Shown here in pieces: positions 1 to 7,227 of a stretch of 7,227 nucleotides of DNA. The stretch comes from Candidatus Omnitrophota bacterium (lineage in GTDB: Bacteria; Omnitrophota; Koll11; Gygaellales; Profunditerraquicolaceae). The notes beneath the pieces were generated by a model. It searched no databases, was not told the DNA's origin, and saw nothing but the letters and a program-made list of their open reading frames with translations. Position 1 is the stretch's first letter. Every line of letters starts with the position of its first letter. A program made the translations under genes and the position numbers. Where the stretch lies: the NCBI GenBank assembly GCA_026387515.1, contig JAPLLP010000246.1, forward strand, positions 4,568-11,794, given 5' to 3'.

Positions 1-3000
1 TAGTAACCAGGGCACGGATTATTTCCCCTAACGCGCGATTCACTCTTGCGCACCCATTGCTGACATAATCCGAGGTAGACCATCCGGGGCGCACCGTATG
101 TATGGCTATTGAAGGCAGGCTGGTGTTCGCCACAATTCCTGATTCGCCCCTATTAATGTCAGCGTAAGGATAATTATTTTCACCTGGTTTGACGACCTTC
201 CCGGGCTCCCTGGTAGAATACCAAACAGGATTTATCAAGACTTCAGTTACGGTAAATTCTCCTTTGGGGGTAACGCTTAAAACCATGTTTGTGCTTGTGT
301 TTGTAACGCTCACTAACATATTAGTAGAATTGTTTATATCCCTGAGGGTATCCTTACCCAGACCAACAGCGTAAGTCTCATTAAATATAACCTTCCCGGT
401 TGCCATATTGGTTACCACGAAGGTCAAGGTGGGAGAATGGAAAACCGGGGAAGCAACCCTGCTTATATGCAAATAGCAGGCGTATTGCGGAATGATCAGT
501 TCCTGGCCAACCTTAAGCTTTTTGTCGTCTTCAGGCTTTAGGCCATTGACCAACCGCAACGCTCCCACAGCAACATGATAACTCTTAGCCAGTTTATCTA
601 AGCTATCCCCGGCTGCTACTTTATGACTTAATCCATTCTCCTTTAATGCGGGAATAATATCTACCAGCGGCGTAACCTTCTGGGTCGATAACAAGCTTAT
701 CGGCTCTCTTGCCTGTGCCGCTGATTGCGCCAGGATGTCGGATTGGCTGCCTAAAATAATCAAAACCAGGGTGGGAAGTAAGGCACGGATCCTCTGCCAT
801 AAGGTACGCTTCCCCATGGCTGCAGTAAGGGACGCCGGCAGGGCAGGGTTATTGCATGGTAGAGCCGTTGGTTTCGTTGATCCTGTAGGTAGGGGTTTCA
901 TTATTTCTGGCTGCAAGCACCCGAGCAATGACGGAATCGCGCTCAGAGCCATAAAGCTGTTCCCATGAATCCACGCGGCCATTGCGGGTGTAAACATTAC
1001 CAGTAGACTGATAAATAAGAAAAATCCTAAGATGGCCGTTGCCATTCTCGCGGGCTGCCGCAAATATTGTGCTATCCAGGTTGAACTCGACAATATGATC
1101 GATTTCAAGAACGTCATAATTGATCTTAACCATGTTAAGCTCCTTTCGACTGTTGTAACATGGGCCGTGGAGGGGTCAATTCCCTGGAGGAGGGACTCCA
1201 CAGCCCATGTTAGCAACAAAACCGCACCTGATATTCCTGCCACGGAAAGACCAGTATACGGCTGGGTTAAAGTTAATAAGCTTGTTATCGAAGTTAAGAC
1301 TATAAGGGCGCCCCAAATGGTGTGGGTCAGTGCCCGGAGGTATTGGGCCACCGTAGGAGCGCCCTCATAGTCAAAAGCCGCAGTTCTTCCTGCCACGGAG
1401 AGAAGTTGCGGCCTAATAAGGTTAGTGAGTCTAGATAGATTAGTAATGAGTAAGATTACTGCGATTATCGCGGGAATGCTTACTACAGAGGAAATAACAG
1501 AGGAAATGCCATTACCAGCTAAGACATTCGGAGCCGTAAACAGTATTGCGCCGATTACGGCTACTACTGCGCCACGGCTAAATCTTCCAAAAGCTAAAAC
1601 TCGAGAGGGTTTCCAGGGCGGACCACGGGCACTTCGGTTTTCGGTGAGATCTTGTTCAGGCTTACGATGAGAAAAAGCTAATAATAAGCCATTTGTTACA
1701 GCTCTATATAATTTCGATAGGCCTGCAACAAGCGCACCCCTTGAACCACTGTTTCCGTTTCCGGAAACTGTAACCTTACCTGTATTATTTACAGGTAGAC
1801 CTTGATCCTTTGCGGTGTTGCTTGAGGCTGCACTCCGTGCCTTTCCATTTCTTTCGGTTGCGTTTCCTTTAGCCGCACCTCGAGAACCTTGCTTTACGCT
1901 ATTTCTTGCTGTTTGGTTTGGTTCAGATCGAGTTCCCCCAGCAACGGAAGAAGCTAAACCTGCAAGATTTGTCCCGCTCTTGTCTGGAACCACGACCTGG
2001 CCTTGCGGAATGAGGCCAGTCGCGCCAAAAACAGTGGGGCCGCGCGTATGCGGAATGCCGTTTGCGAACTCTATTATTTCCGCGGCGGTGGGACTGGCTA
2101 TTGAAACTCTATCTCGTGAAACATCGGAGACTGAAGGTTGTACTGTGCCGCTGGTTTTTCCGGTAGCCTGCATTACCGCACCAAGCCATCTCATCAACCC
2201 TGGCAAGGTAGGCAAAGCCCATGGTAGGCCTGCAGGGGCTTGCGCCTGAGCCTTAGCTTTTCCATTTAAAGCAGACAAAATTAACATCACGCCAATAATG
2301 ACCATAGTGGGACTGTGAATCCATAACCCGTATAAGGACAAAGCCCCTGCGCCGATCTTAGAGAACATCAAGGCTGCCTTGGTGGCATTCTCGTAAGCCC
2401 TTTGCGGACGCTGGTTGAAGATGTGTTTTAGCGCCAGGACCAATCCAGAGCGCAAGATCCTTCCCGCATCCATTGGGAAAAGCGGCAATCCCAGGTTAAA
2501 TACGGCGAGAACCATATTTAATCCTACTAAGCCTGTTAATACTTTTAGAGGAGTAGAATAATCAAGAGAATACGGCATCCCTGCGGCAAACAAGGCACCG
2601 GCAAGAATAAGGTTAAACAATGGCCCGGCAAAGGCAATGGCGATTTCTTTAGCCGGATACTGCCTGGCTAATCGTTCAAACGCATCTTTATCATGAGCGA
2701 TTGCCATTCCGCCTACGGCAGTTAAAATAATCTCTCTAGTCTCGATGCCAAAACGTTTCATTACCGCGATATGGGAGAATTCATGGCCTAAAATTAAGAT
2801 TGAGAGCACTGGGAATAAAACTAAAGCCGGAAGCCATCCAAACTGCGAAACTAAATAAAGCGGTAATAGTGGCAAGCTCCAGTGCAGCCGGATGGGTATT
2901 CCACCAGTCAATTTACTGGAATAGGGAACGGTAAGGACTCTAGACATGCTGCTGGGAGGCGCCTGCTGTTCTATCTCCGGCTCTTGGGCTTCGGCGTTTT

Positions 3001-6000
3001 CGCTTGCGCGAGCAGCCTTTGAACTACGAGAAATAATGTTGACCATAGGCACGTCTCTGATGGCCTGGCCGGCAAATATGGCTTGCAGATGAGTAAGTAG
3101 AACTTCGGGGGCCTTGGTGAGGATTAATTTTCCTTGCTCAACAAGTTTATCTTCTTGCGACTGAGGCGGCCCGTTGGTAGTTTGGCTACTGGTTACCTTG
3201 GGTGATAATCGCGCTGCTAAGGCTTCCATAATTTCGCCTGCCTGCCAATTGCCCGCCTCTGCCAGACGCAAAAGCCCAGCCATGGCCAACCAGATTACCT
3301 GCGGCGCTACTACCTTAGGTATGTTGGCCTTAATTGCCGCGTCTAAATAAGCCAGCGCCGCACTATCTCCGGAAGCCAAAGCCAGTTGCTTCAAGGTCTC
3401 AAAGGTAAGCATAATCTCCCTATTTTTAGCTGGGTTATCAGCATTCATAAGCAAGTTTTCATAAATACCATCTATGGCATCATTATCCGGCCTGTTAGTA
3501 TCGCTGCGGTAGGCATCTACCACGCTAGCCTTAGAGATTAAATCTTCCACCACATAGATATTATCTTTGTCGCTGAAAGAATTCTCCACAAAATGACCTT
3601 TTGGATTATTATCGCTCTTGATCTCCGTAACCTGTGTTAAAACAATCAGTTTCTTTCTGCTTCCATTGTAGTTATCATTAGTTGAAGCCTGTTTTTGATA
3701 AATCACTATGCCTATGGTCACCTCTTCTTGATTCTTGGTAATTCTAATATCAGACCAGCGCACCATAAAACCCGCGCCTAATTTATCCTGCAAGCGTTCC
3801 ATCAATACTGCCCTCTGGGCAGGGCTAAAATCTACCCAGCCGCTAAAATCTGCCGCCCTGCCCTTAACTCCAATTTCCCCTAAAGCCGCATTAAATTCTG
3901 GCGATACCGCATAAGACGCCACTTGAAGAATATGCTCCACCACCTGCTTATCCTGAGCACCCTTGAATAACTCTGTTAAGTGATGAACGATTAAATCTGT
4001 GCGGTCTGCGGGTTTAACCTTGGCTAAAATATCTATTGCGCCCAACTGTTCCTGCGTTGAGCCGGAAACCTTCTCTATAGCCAAATTCACTTCTTCGGTG
4101 GTAGGCTGTCTGGCGCTCTTATCAAATCTCGCCAGGATCACCGCTGCCCAGAATTTAACTTCGCGGTTCTGATCATTGAGCATGGCGCTTATGGCAGCCA
4201 ACTTTCCGGTCATAATCGTTGCGTCGGCCCTGGCTAATACTTTTACTATCTGCAGACGGATTGCATCAATGCGATATTCATTATCATTGGCGAAGCTTTG
4301 CTTGAAAGTCTTTATATTAAGTAAAGCGATTAATCTATCTATCACGCCGGTTAAATCCGGATTTTCTTCCCTTAATAATACGCTAAGGCCTTCATCTATC
4401 TTTTCTAATTGCTTTTCATTGGCCACGGTTTCGTCTTTGCCGCCCAATAACTTCTTAATCTCAGGCGCGCCCAGTTTGCTGGTTTCGCTAAAAGTGCTTA
4501 TCTTATTGGCAAGGCGCTCATCTTTACAATCCGATGCTGGGCAAAGCTTACCTTTTACTAAAGCCTCATTCGCACCCTGAACCGCCGTAAGCAAGGCCAG
4601 GCAGACAGAAGCAAAATTCATTTGCCAATCCGCAAGATTCTTTTCTCCAGCTAAGCCTTTTATCGCCCCGATCAATTTATTTGCCAGATCCGCATCAGCT
4701 AATTTTGTATTAAGTTTGATCATGCAGGCCAATAAATACTCTACGCCGGCAGCCAGCTGTTGGTTACCTTCCTCGTTATTCTGGACCATAAGCACATCCT
4801 GAAGGGATTTTTTATCAAGGCTATTTATATTTTCTCCCAGAATATCCGGCCTGGCTTTAAAGAATTTATTTAGTTCCTTCACCAGGATACCGCGCAAATC
4901 CTTATTAATATTATTGTCTAATATTATTGTTATTATATTACCTATGATAGCGGTGTTCACCTGCGGATTACGATTATCCTGAACGCGCAATAATGCCACA
5001 TACGCCCAGACCTTTATGTTTATGGCTAAATTAGGCGAAGCTAATAACTTGATTATAACATCGATTATCTCGGCCCTGGTTTTCTCATCCGCCGTATTTA
5101 CCATACGGGAAACCGCCTGCAGAGCTACGATCCTTTCTTCATCCGCGACATTCTTGTTGTCCGGGTTCAGCTTACCCAGGAAGAATCCTAAATGCTCACT
5201 GCCAAAGACTGTAGTTATTTCAGCTGCATCCTTGCCTGCCTCTTTCTTGGCGCGCTGGAAGGACTTATCAAAATCTTCTTTACCACGGCCTAAGAGGCCG
5301 GCTATTAAATCATGTATCTCATCTTTCTCAAGCGGCAAAGATGTAACTTTAGCAAGCAGGCCTTTAAATATCTCCTGGCAGCAGAACTTTTCTGCCCAAC
5401 TAACTTTGGCCTCCTTGGCAGTTGGATAGGGTAGTGGCTTCTGCAATAGAAGATTGGCTATGTCCTTGCGCAAGGCGTCATTATTGCTAGTCAGGGCGAG
5501 CAGTAATTGCCCTGCCTGGTTGCGGCTTAAATATCCCAGGTTAATCGCTAATAATTTCTTTAATTGTACAACCGCCGCAATCTTTAAATTCGCATCTATA
5601 TTTTCATTGGCGATTATGTTTACTATGGCATTCACCGCATTTTGCTGTTTCTGGCGGATCTCTTTCTTGTTTTTAGAGTCAGTCTTTGACAAGATGGGCA
5701 AGATTGCCTCGATCTTCTTCTGGGCTGTTTGGCGTAGATTATCAAGTACGGCATCAGCAATATCATTGCCTTCCTCGTTCTTCTTAAGCTTAGCCAGCAT
5801 AATCCGCTCTAATACAGGTAAGGCCAGATCCGGATGGTCATTGGCAATTATACTAATCGCTTTAAGCGCATCCTGGCGCTGAGCATCTGTCAAATTAGTA
5901 TTAAGCACCGCCTCTTGTAAGGTGTTTAAAGGATTGTGCCTGTCAGAAACCACTATTCTTCCTCCGGTGAAGGCTAACAAAGCCTGGGCCAAGATTAAGT

Positions 6001-7227
6001 CCCTCTTGGTTTTATTTTGCTCATTTAATCCCTCCTGTAGGCGGCCCTGGTAAAAATCTGTAGGATGAGTAAAAACGGCTCTATCAGCATCCGTATTCTC
6101 ATTGGGATTGAAATCTGCCGTCATCTTGGTGGGAATTAAGCTTCCAAAATTATTCTTGGCAAAGAAACCTTTTACTGCCTTGGCATTATCTTTCTTCTGA
6201 TCTTTGGCTTTCTTGTCCAACTGGAAGCCTAACCTTGGGGCAACCATACGGAAATATTCTGTATCCGCCAAAGCTCCGGTATCAAACAAGAAATGGATAA
6301 GGGTGAGCCTGCGCACCTCAGCTGAAATAGTTCGATCTGGGTCTTGTAGAATAGCTAAATCGATAATCCTGTCTTCCCAATTGGCATTACTGGAAGAAAG
6401 TTTTCCTATTTTTCTCTGCTGTCTCATTATTTCCTGCCTGGCAATACGCTCCTGCATGGCCTCGGCTTTTAAGGCAGTGCGAGTTTTTAATTTCAACCCC
6501 GTTGCCTTAGCTATAAGAAATACACCCAAGACTATCGCTACCGGCGGGACCGCGCTTAATAACCAATGCGAGATACCAACAATCAACCCGGTTGCCCCAG
6601 CACCAAGCGCAGCCAGGCCAAAAGTGAAAGAACGGGCATCAAACCTTGCCCCAAACTTACCTTTGAGCCACGGCCTGCTTAATAATGCGCCTAACCAAGA
6701 CTTATTTACCAGCTTGCTTAAAGCCTTGTCTTGAGTAGAAGTGGATTTCTTAATTTCATTATTAGCTGCGTTTTCTTTTGCCTGCGTAAAGAGATAAACT
6801 TCATTTCCATTGCTTGCTGCAACAACCGGGGATTCGCCTTTTAACTGCCATACGCCGTCTTTCAATTCACCAGAAAATATTCTAAGCCCTTCCCCAACCG
6901 GCACTACGCGGAAACCTTTTCCGGAAACGGGCTTTAACTCTTCGTTGATCCCGCGCGCGACCTCTTCCTTCTCGTCATCCTTGAGCTTCTTATCATTCAT
7001 AGCTTTATTTAGTGCCGCCAGTTGCTGGTTATTAAGGTCGCTTAAGTCTTCTTCAGTTACCTTGGATAAGTCATTGATTAATTTCCTATCCGCGATAAAC
7101 TTCTTGGCAGCCCGGATCCTATTCTTTCTCTCGCGGATAAGCTCTTCTTCGGTCTTAGGCAGCTCCTCATTTAACAGGTATGGAGCATAGGTTTTGAAAA
7201 TTTCCCGTAGGCGAGAATCGCTGTTGA
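1..7227 (-). CDS. Giant multidomain membrane protein: helical solenoid, site-2 protease, LysM and L,D-transpeptidase (partial at both ends)
   Basis: A single minus-strand frame runs from 7225 to 2 with no stop, 2408 codons; the start and stop both lie outside the window. Domains in order by window residue: charged helices (1-195), two membrane segments (about 200-241), helical HEAT-like repeats (about 300-1149), a beta-rich insert (about 1150-1235), more helices (to about 1370), a polar linker, an M50 site-2 protease (about 1427-1654), a Ser/Asn/Gly/Arg linker (1655-1874), about four membrane segments (1886-2013), a further hydrophobic stretch (2061-2084), a signal-peptide-like segment (2137-2172), LysM (2200-2246) and YkuD transpeptidase (about 2250-2408+). 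Family knowledge: M50 proteases cut membrane proteins within the bilayer; LysM binds peptidoglycan; YkuD domains make 3-3 cross-links or attach proteins to the wall. That these act as one machine is inference. The frame is certain as an open frame, but the stretch below about 1215 may belong to separate genes because a well-supported small ORF overlaps it at 849-1133. Confidence 0.75.
2..478 (-). other. L,D-transpeptidase catalytic domain (YkuD family), C-terminal edge cut by the window
   Basis: Residues about 2250-2408. The substrate-site motif TPKGEFTV is at 2319-2326. The catalytic motif runs from IAIHT (H2376) to SNGCARVN, with nucleophile C2392. The usual SHGC is SNGC here, a variant also common in the family. 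The enzyme takes the third residue of a stem peptide and joins it to another stem or to a protein in the periplasm. The domain runs on from Cys for at least 16 residues (RVNRALGEIIRALVT) and the window ends within or just after its last helix. The essential residues are present, so it should be active. Confidence 0.9.
488..628 (-). other. LysM peptidoglycan-binding domain
   Basis: Residues 2200-2246, about 47 long, the normal LysM size. The sequence shows the expected pattern: SHKVAAGDSLDKLAKSYHV, then a central LRLVNGL, then KLKVGQELIIP. Family knowledge: LysM binds N-acetylglucosamine units of peptidoglycan. Here it would dock the following transpeptidase on the wall, a very common LysM-YkuD pairing. 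Confidence 0.9.
710..817 (-). other. Signal-peptide-like segment and candidate separate start of the transpeptidase
   Basis: From ATG 817 (window residue 2137) the frame reads a basic n-region MGKRTLWQRIR, a hydrophobic core ALLPTLVLIILG, and a small-residue c-region with an AQA motif before Arg that fits signal peptidase I cleavage after residue 36. This is how a stand-alone exported LysM/YkuD protein would begin. No Shine-Dalgarno sequence precedes ATG 817 or the earlier in-frame ATG 901. Translation would therefore have to be coupled to the small ORF ending 31 bases upstream, or the segment acts as an internal membrane span of the giant protein. Confidence 0.5.
849..1133 (-). CDS. Small 94-residue protein of unknown function, overlapping the giant frame
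   Basis: I do not recognise this protein. It starts at ATG 1133 with AAAGGAG six bases upstream, the best ribosome binding site I saw in the window, and ends at TAA 849. The product starts MVKINYDVLEIDHIVEFN and ends NETNGSTMQ. It is soluble-looking, mixed in charge (about 12 acidic and 9 basic residues), Asn-rich, without Cys, signal peptide or membrane segment. Its codons favour a purine first base and pyrimidine third base (GTT, ATC, AAT, GAC), the usual sign of real coding. In the giant frame over the same bases, about three quarters of third positions are purines, which fits that frame being the shadow here. It lies 31 bases upstream of ATG 817, a candidate separate start for the transpeptidase, and could share a transcript with it. 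The alternative is a chance ORF inside the giant gene. Confidence 0.5.
   Translation of the reverse strand: MVKINYDVLEIDHIVEFNLDSTIFAAARENGNGHLRIFLIYQSTGNVYTRNGRVDSWEQLYGSERDSVIARVLAARNNETPTYRINETNGSTMQ
1125..1139 (-). repeat. Perfect dyad centred on the small ORF start codon
   Basis: The minus strand reads CTTAAC-ATG-GTTAAG: two 6-base arms in perfect dyad symmetry with the start codon as the 3-base centre. It could be a small hairpin presenting or hiding the start, a DNA operator, or chance. The 8 bases TAACATGG here (1137-1130) are also complementary to CCATGTTA (1163-1156) in the 3' arm of the upstream hairpin, giving an alternative stem whose 18-base loop contains the Shine-Dalgarno site. 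Confidence 0.4.
1140..1146 (-). promoter_or_regulatory. Shine-Dalgarno site of the 94-residue ORF
   Basis: The minus strand reads AAAGGAG followed by the six-base spacer CTTAAC and ATG at 1133. Sequence and spacing both match the bacterial optimum. It is the main reason to take the small ORF seriously and to suspect a gene boundary in this part of the giant frame. In the giant frame the same bases code for Glu-Arg-Ser. Confidence 0.5.
1156..1212 (-). promoter_or_regulatory. Long imperfect inverted repeat upstream of the small ORF
   Basis: Minus-strand arms TAACATGGGCTGTGGAG (1212-1196) and CTCCACGGCCCATGTTA (1172-1156) pair over 17 bp with a single G-U wobble. The 23-base loop holds a second 5-bp stem, TCCCT (1195-1191) with AGGGA (1185-1181). 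The hairpin ends ten bases before the Shine-Dalgarno site of the small ORF. No T-run follows, so it is not a standard intrinsic terminator; a leader structure, attenuator or mRNA-stabilising hairpin would fit. In the giant frame it codes for the end of a membrane segment and a short loop. The repeat itself is plain in the sequence; its role is inferred. Confidence 0.5.
1181..1603 (-). other. Cluster of about four membrane segments
   Basis: Residues 1875-2015 include GAVVAVIGAILFTAPNVLAG (about 1886-1905), SIPAIIAVILLITNL (about 1917-1932), TIWGALIVLTSITSLLTL (about 1970-1988) and AGISGAVLLLTWAV (about 2000-2013). The first resembles a signal anchor because basic residues precede it (GRFSRG) and ALA-like small residues follow. 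No transporter or enzyme motif was recognised, so an anchoring role is the modest reading. Confidence 0.45.
1604..2263 (-). other. Low-complexity Ser/Asn/Gly/Arg-rich linker
   Basis: Residues about 1655-1874 carry few hydrophobic runs and are rich in Ser, Asn, Gly, Ala, Thr and Arg, for example KQGSRGAAKGNATERNGKAR and VTVSGNGNSGSRG. A short hydrophobic patch (GLSKLYRAVTNGLLLAF, around residue 1840) interrupts it. It is probably a flexible spacer between the protease and the next membrane cluster. The underlying DNA holds two adjacent palindromes at 1757-1768 and 1778-1796. Confidence 0.5.
1757..1796. repeat. Two neighbouring palindromes in the linker-coding DNA
   Basis: GTTTCCGGAAAC at 1757-1768 is a perfect 12-base palindrome. 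Nine bases on, ACCTGTA (1778-1784) and TACAGGT (1790-1796) form a 7-bp inverted repeat around a 5-base centre. Both lie inside codons for the Gly/Asn/Thr-rich linker, where constraint on protein sequence is probably low. No flanking promoter or T-run was seen. Confidence 0.4.
2264..2947 (-). other. Site-2 protease domain (peptidase family M50), apparently complete
   Basis: Residues about 1427-1654 form a membrane-embedded zinc metalloprotease. The opening GIPIRLHWSLPLLPLYLV is typical of prokaryotic M50 enzymes, in which this segment precedes the first core helix. The zinc site is ILGHEFSHIAVMKRFG, with H1485 and H1489 as ligands and E1486 as catalytic base. The second half of the site is FNLGLPLFPMDAGRIL, with D1586 as third ligand about 97 residues later, normal spacing. 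The usual DGG is DAG here. A conserved-type FAGPLFNLILAGALF helix lies between them, and two hydrophobic segments close the domain (IGAGALSLYGLWI, PTMVIIGVMLILSAL). All catalytic residues are present, so activity is plausible. The substrate is unknown; family members cut anti-sigma factors and other single-pass membrane proteins. ATG 2947 at its edge has no ribosome binding site, which supports fusion. Confidence 0.88.
3521..3778 (-). other. Beta-rich insert within the helical region
   Basis: Residues about 1150-1235 break the helical pattern. They show alternating hydrophobic strands such as FMVRWSDIRI, EVTIGIVIYQ, KKLIVLTQVTEI and DNIYVVEDLI, separated by polar turns (STNDNYNGSRK, SDNNPKG). 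This looks like a small antiparallel beta domain or a beta-hairpin insert. Helices resume after it (from about residue 1245, ENLLMNADNPAKNREIMLTF). I do not recognise the fold family and assign no function. Confidence 0.35.
3779..6328 (-). other. Long helical, HEAT-like repeat (alpha-solenoid) region
   Basis: Residues about 300-1149 are almost wholly predicted helical, with recurring pairs of amphipathic helices and loops. Examples are EVRRLTLIHFLFDTG (from residue 303), AVNAIVNIIANENIDANLKI, IDVIIKLLASPNLAINIKVW, and VKFWAAVILARF around residue 1024, whose 'ND.NREVKFWAAVILAR' pattern closely resembles HEAT/PBS-lyase-type repeats. Such solenoids usually bind proteins or act as scaffolds. The repeats are degenerate, so their number is not given. 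Cysteines are few: an adjacent pair at about residues 615-616 (bases 5378-5383) and a C-x5-C pair in KLCPASDCKDE. No catalytic motif was seen. Confidence 0.5.
4906..4930. repeat. AT-rich 12-base tandem direct repeat
   Basis: TAATATTATTGT occurs at 4906-4917 and again at 4919-4930, one base apart, inside the helical-repeat region. The period of 13 is not a multiple of three, so the two copies are translated in different phases and do not give repeated protein. It is probably slippage in an Ile/Asn-rich stretch. Confidence 0.5.
6491..6628 (-). other. Two-pass membrane hairpin near the N-terminal side
   Basis: Residues about 200-241 hold two hydrophobic stretches, FTFGLAALGAGATGLIVGIS and VPPVAIVLGVFLIA, joined by a short turn (HWLLSA). 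Basic residues flank the pair: Arg/Lys before it (RPWLKGKFGARF) and KLKTRT after it. With so short a connection both flanks are expected on the same side of the membrane, and the positive-inside tendency suggests the cytoplasmic side. This would anchor the following helical region to the inner face of the membrane; the orientation is inferred. Confidence 0.6.

Noticed and set aside
1176..1178. Frameshift model in which the upstream gene ends at TGA 1176 or TAA 1135 in another minus frame
   Set aside because: Possible, but I found no homopolymer or other mark of an indel, and membrane-like coding continues in the giant frame up to about 1190. Left as something for read mapping to settle.
1156..1212. 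Hairpin as an intrinsic terminator
   Set aside because: No T-rich tract follows on either strand, and the giant frame and the small ORF continue directly downstream.
189..2249. Plus-strand ORFs at 189-374, 735-968, 1032-1370, 1425-1670 and 1815-2249
   Set aside because: Antisense to the transpeptidase, small ORF, membrane cluster and linker. No recognisable domains and no consistent start signals.
2264..2947. Separate site-2 protease gene starting at ATG 2947
   Set aside because: The upstream bases (CCTCCCAGCAGC) contain no Shine-Dalgarno sequence, and the frame is open on both sides, so a fused domain is simpler.
4176..7190. Plus-strand ORFs at 4176-4580, 5016-5429, 5454-5882, 6204-6734 and 6810-7190
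   Set aside because: They lie exactly opposite the solenoid-coding frame and all in the same phase. Their Ser/Leu/Phe-rich products are what antisense reading of Lys/Glu/Asn-rich helices gives. No ribosome binding sites or known motifs.

Overview
The window is read almost entirely from the minus strand. One minus-strand frame (codon first bases at positions 7225, 7222 ... 4) has no stop codon from edge to edge. It gives 2408 uninterrupted codons, open at both ends, so the window looks like an interior slice of one giant gene. I translated it by hand and checked the phase at about ten landmarks between 7198 and 52. Residue numbers below count codon 7225-7223 as residue 1. Giant multidomain proteins rich in helical solenoids, membrane segments and peptidase or cell-wall domains are known from Candidatus Omnitrophota and a few other uncultured, possibly predatory lineages. 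That is my best guess for the source, by style only, since no taxonomic marker is present.

Layout from the N-terminal side (right) to the C-terminal side (left): a charged helical segment with a two-pass membrane hairpin (about 6491-6628); a long helical, HEAT-like repeat region (about 3779-6328); a beta-rich insert (about 3521-3778) and a further helical stretch; a complete membrane-embedded site-2 (M50) metalloprotease (about 2264-2947, HEFSH and MDAGR motifs); a Ser/Asn/Gly/Arg-rich linker (1604-2263); a cluster of membrane segments (about 1181-1603); and a LysM plus L,D-transpeptidase (YkuD) module (positions 2-817) that begins with what looks like an ordinary Sec signal peptide.

The join between the membrane cluster and the cell-wall module is ambiguous. 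A different minus frame holds a 94-codon ORF (849-1133) with a textbook ribosome binding site and coding-like base periodicity, overlapping the giant frame. Just upstream lies a 17-bp inverted repeat (1156-1212), and the ORF's start codon sits at the centre of a perfect short dyad. Two readings remain: one giant protein with an overprinted small gene, or three genes (membrane solenoid/protease, small protein, exported transpeptidase) whose frames happen to stay open or are joined by a lost stop or an indel.

If the single protein is real, it couples an intramembrane protease to a peptidoglycan cross-linking enzyme on one chain. No RNA gene, CRISPR array, insertion sequence or convincing terminator was seen. 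The plus-strand ORFs look like antisense shadows.
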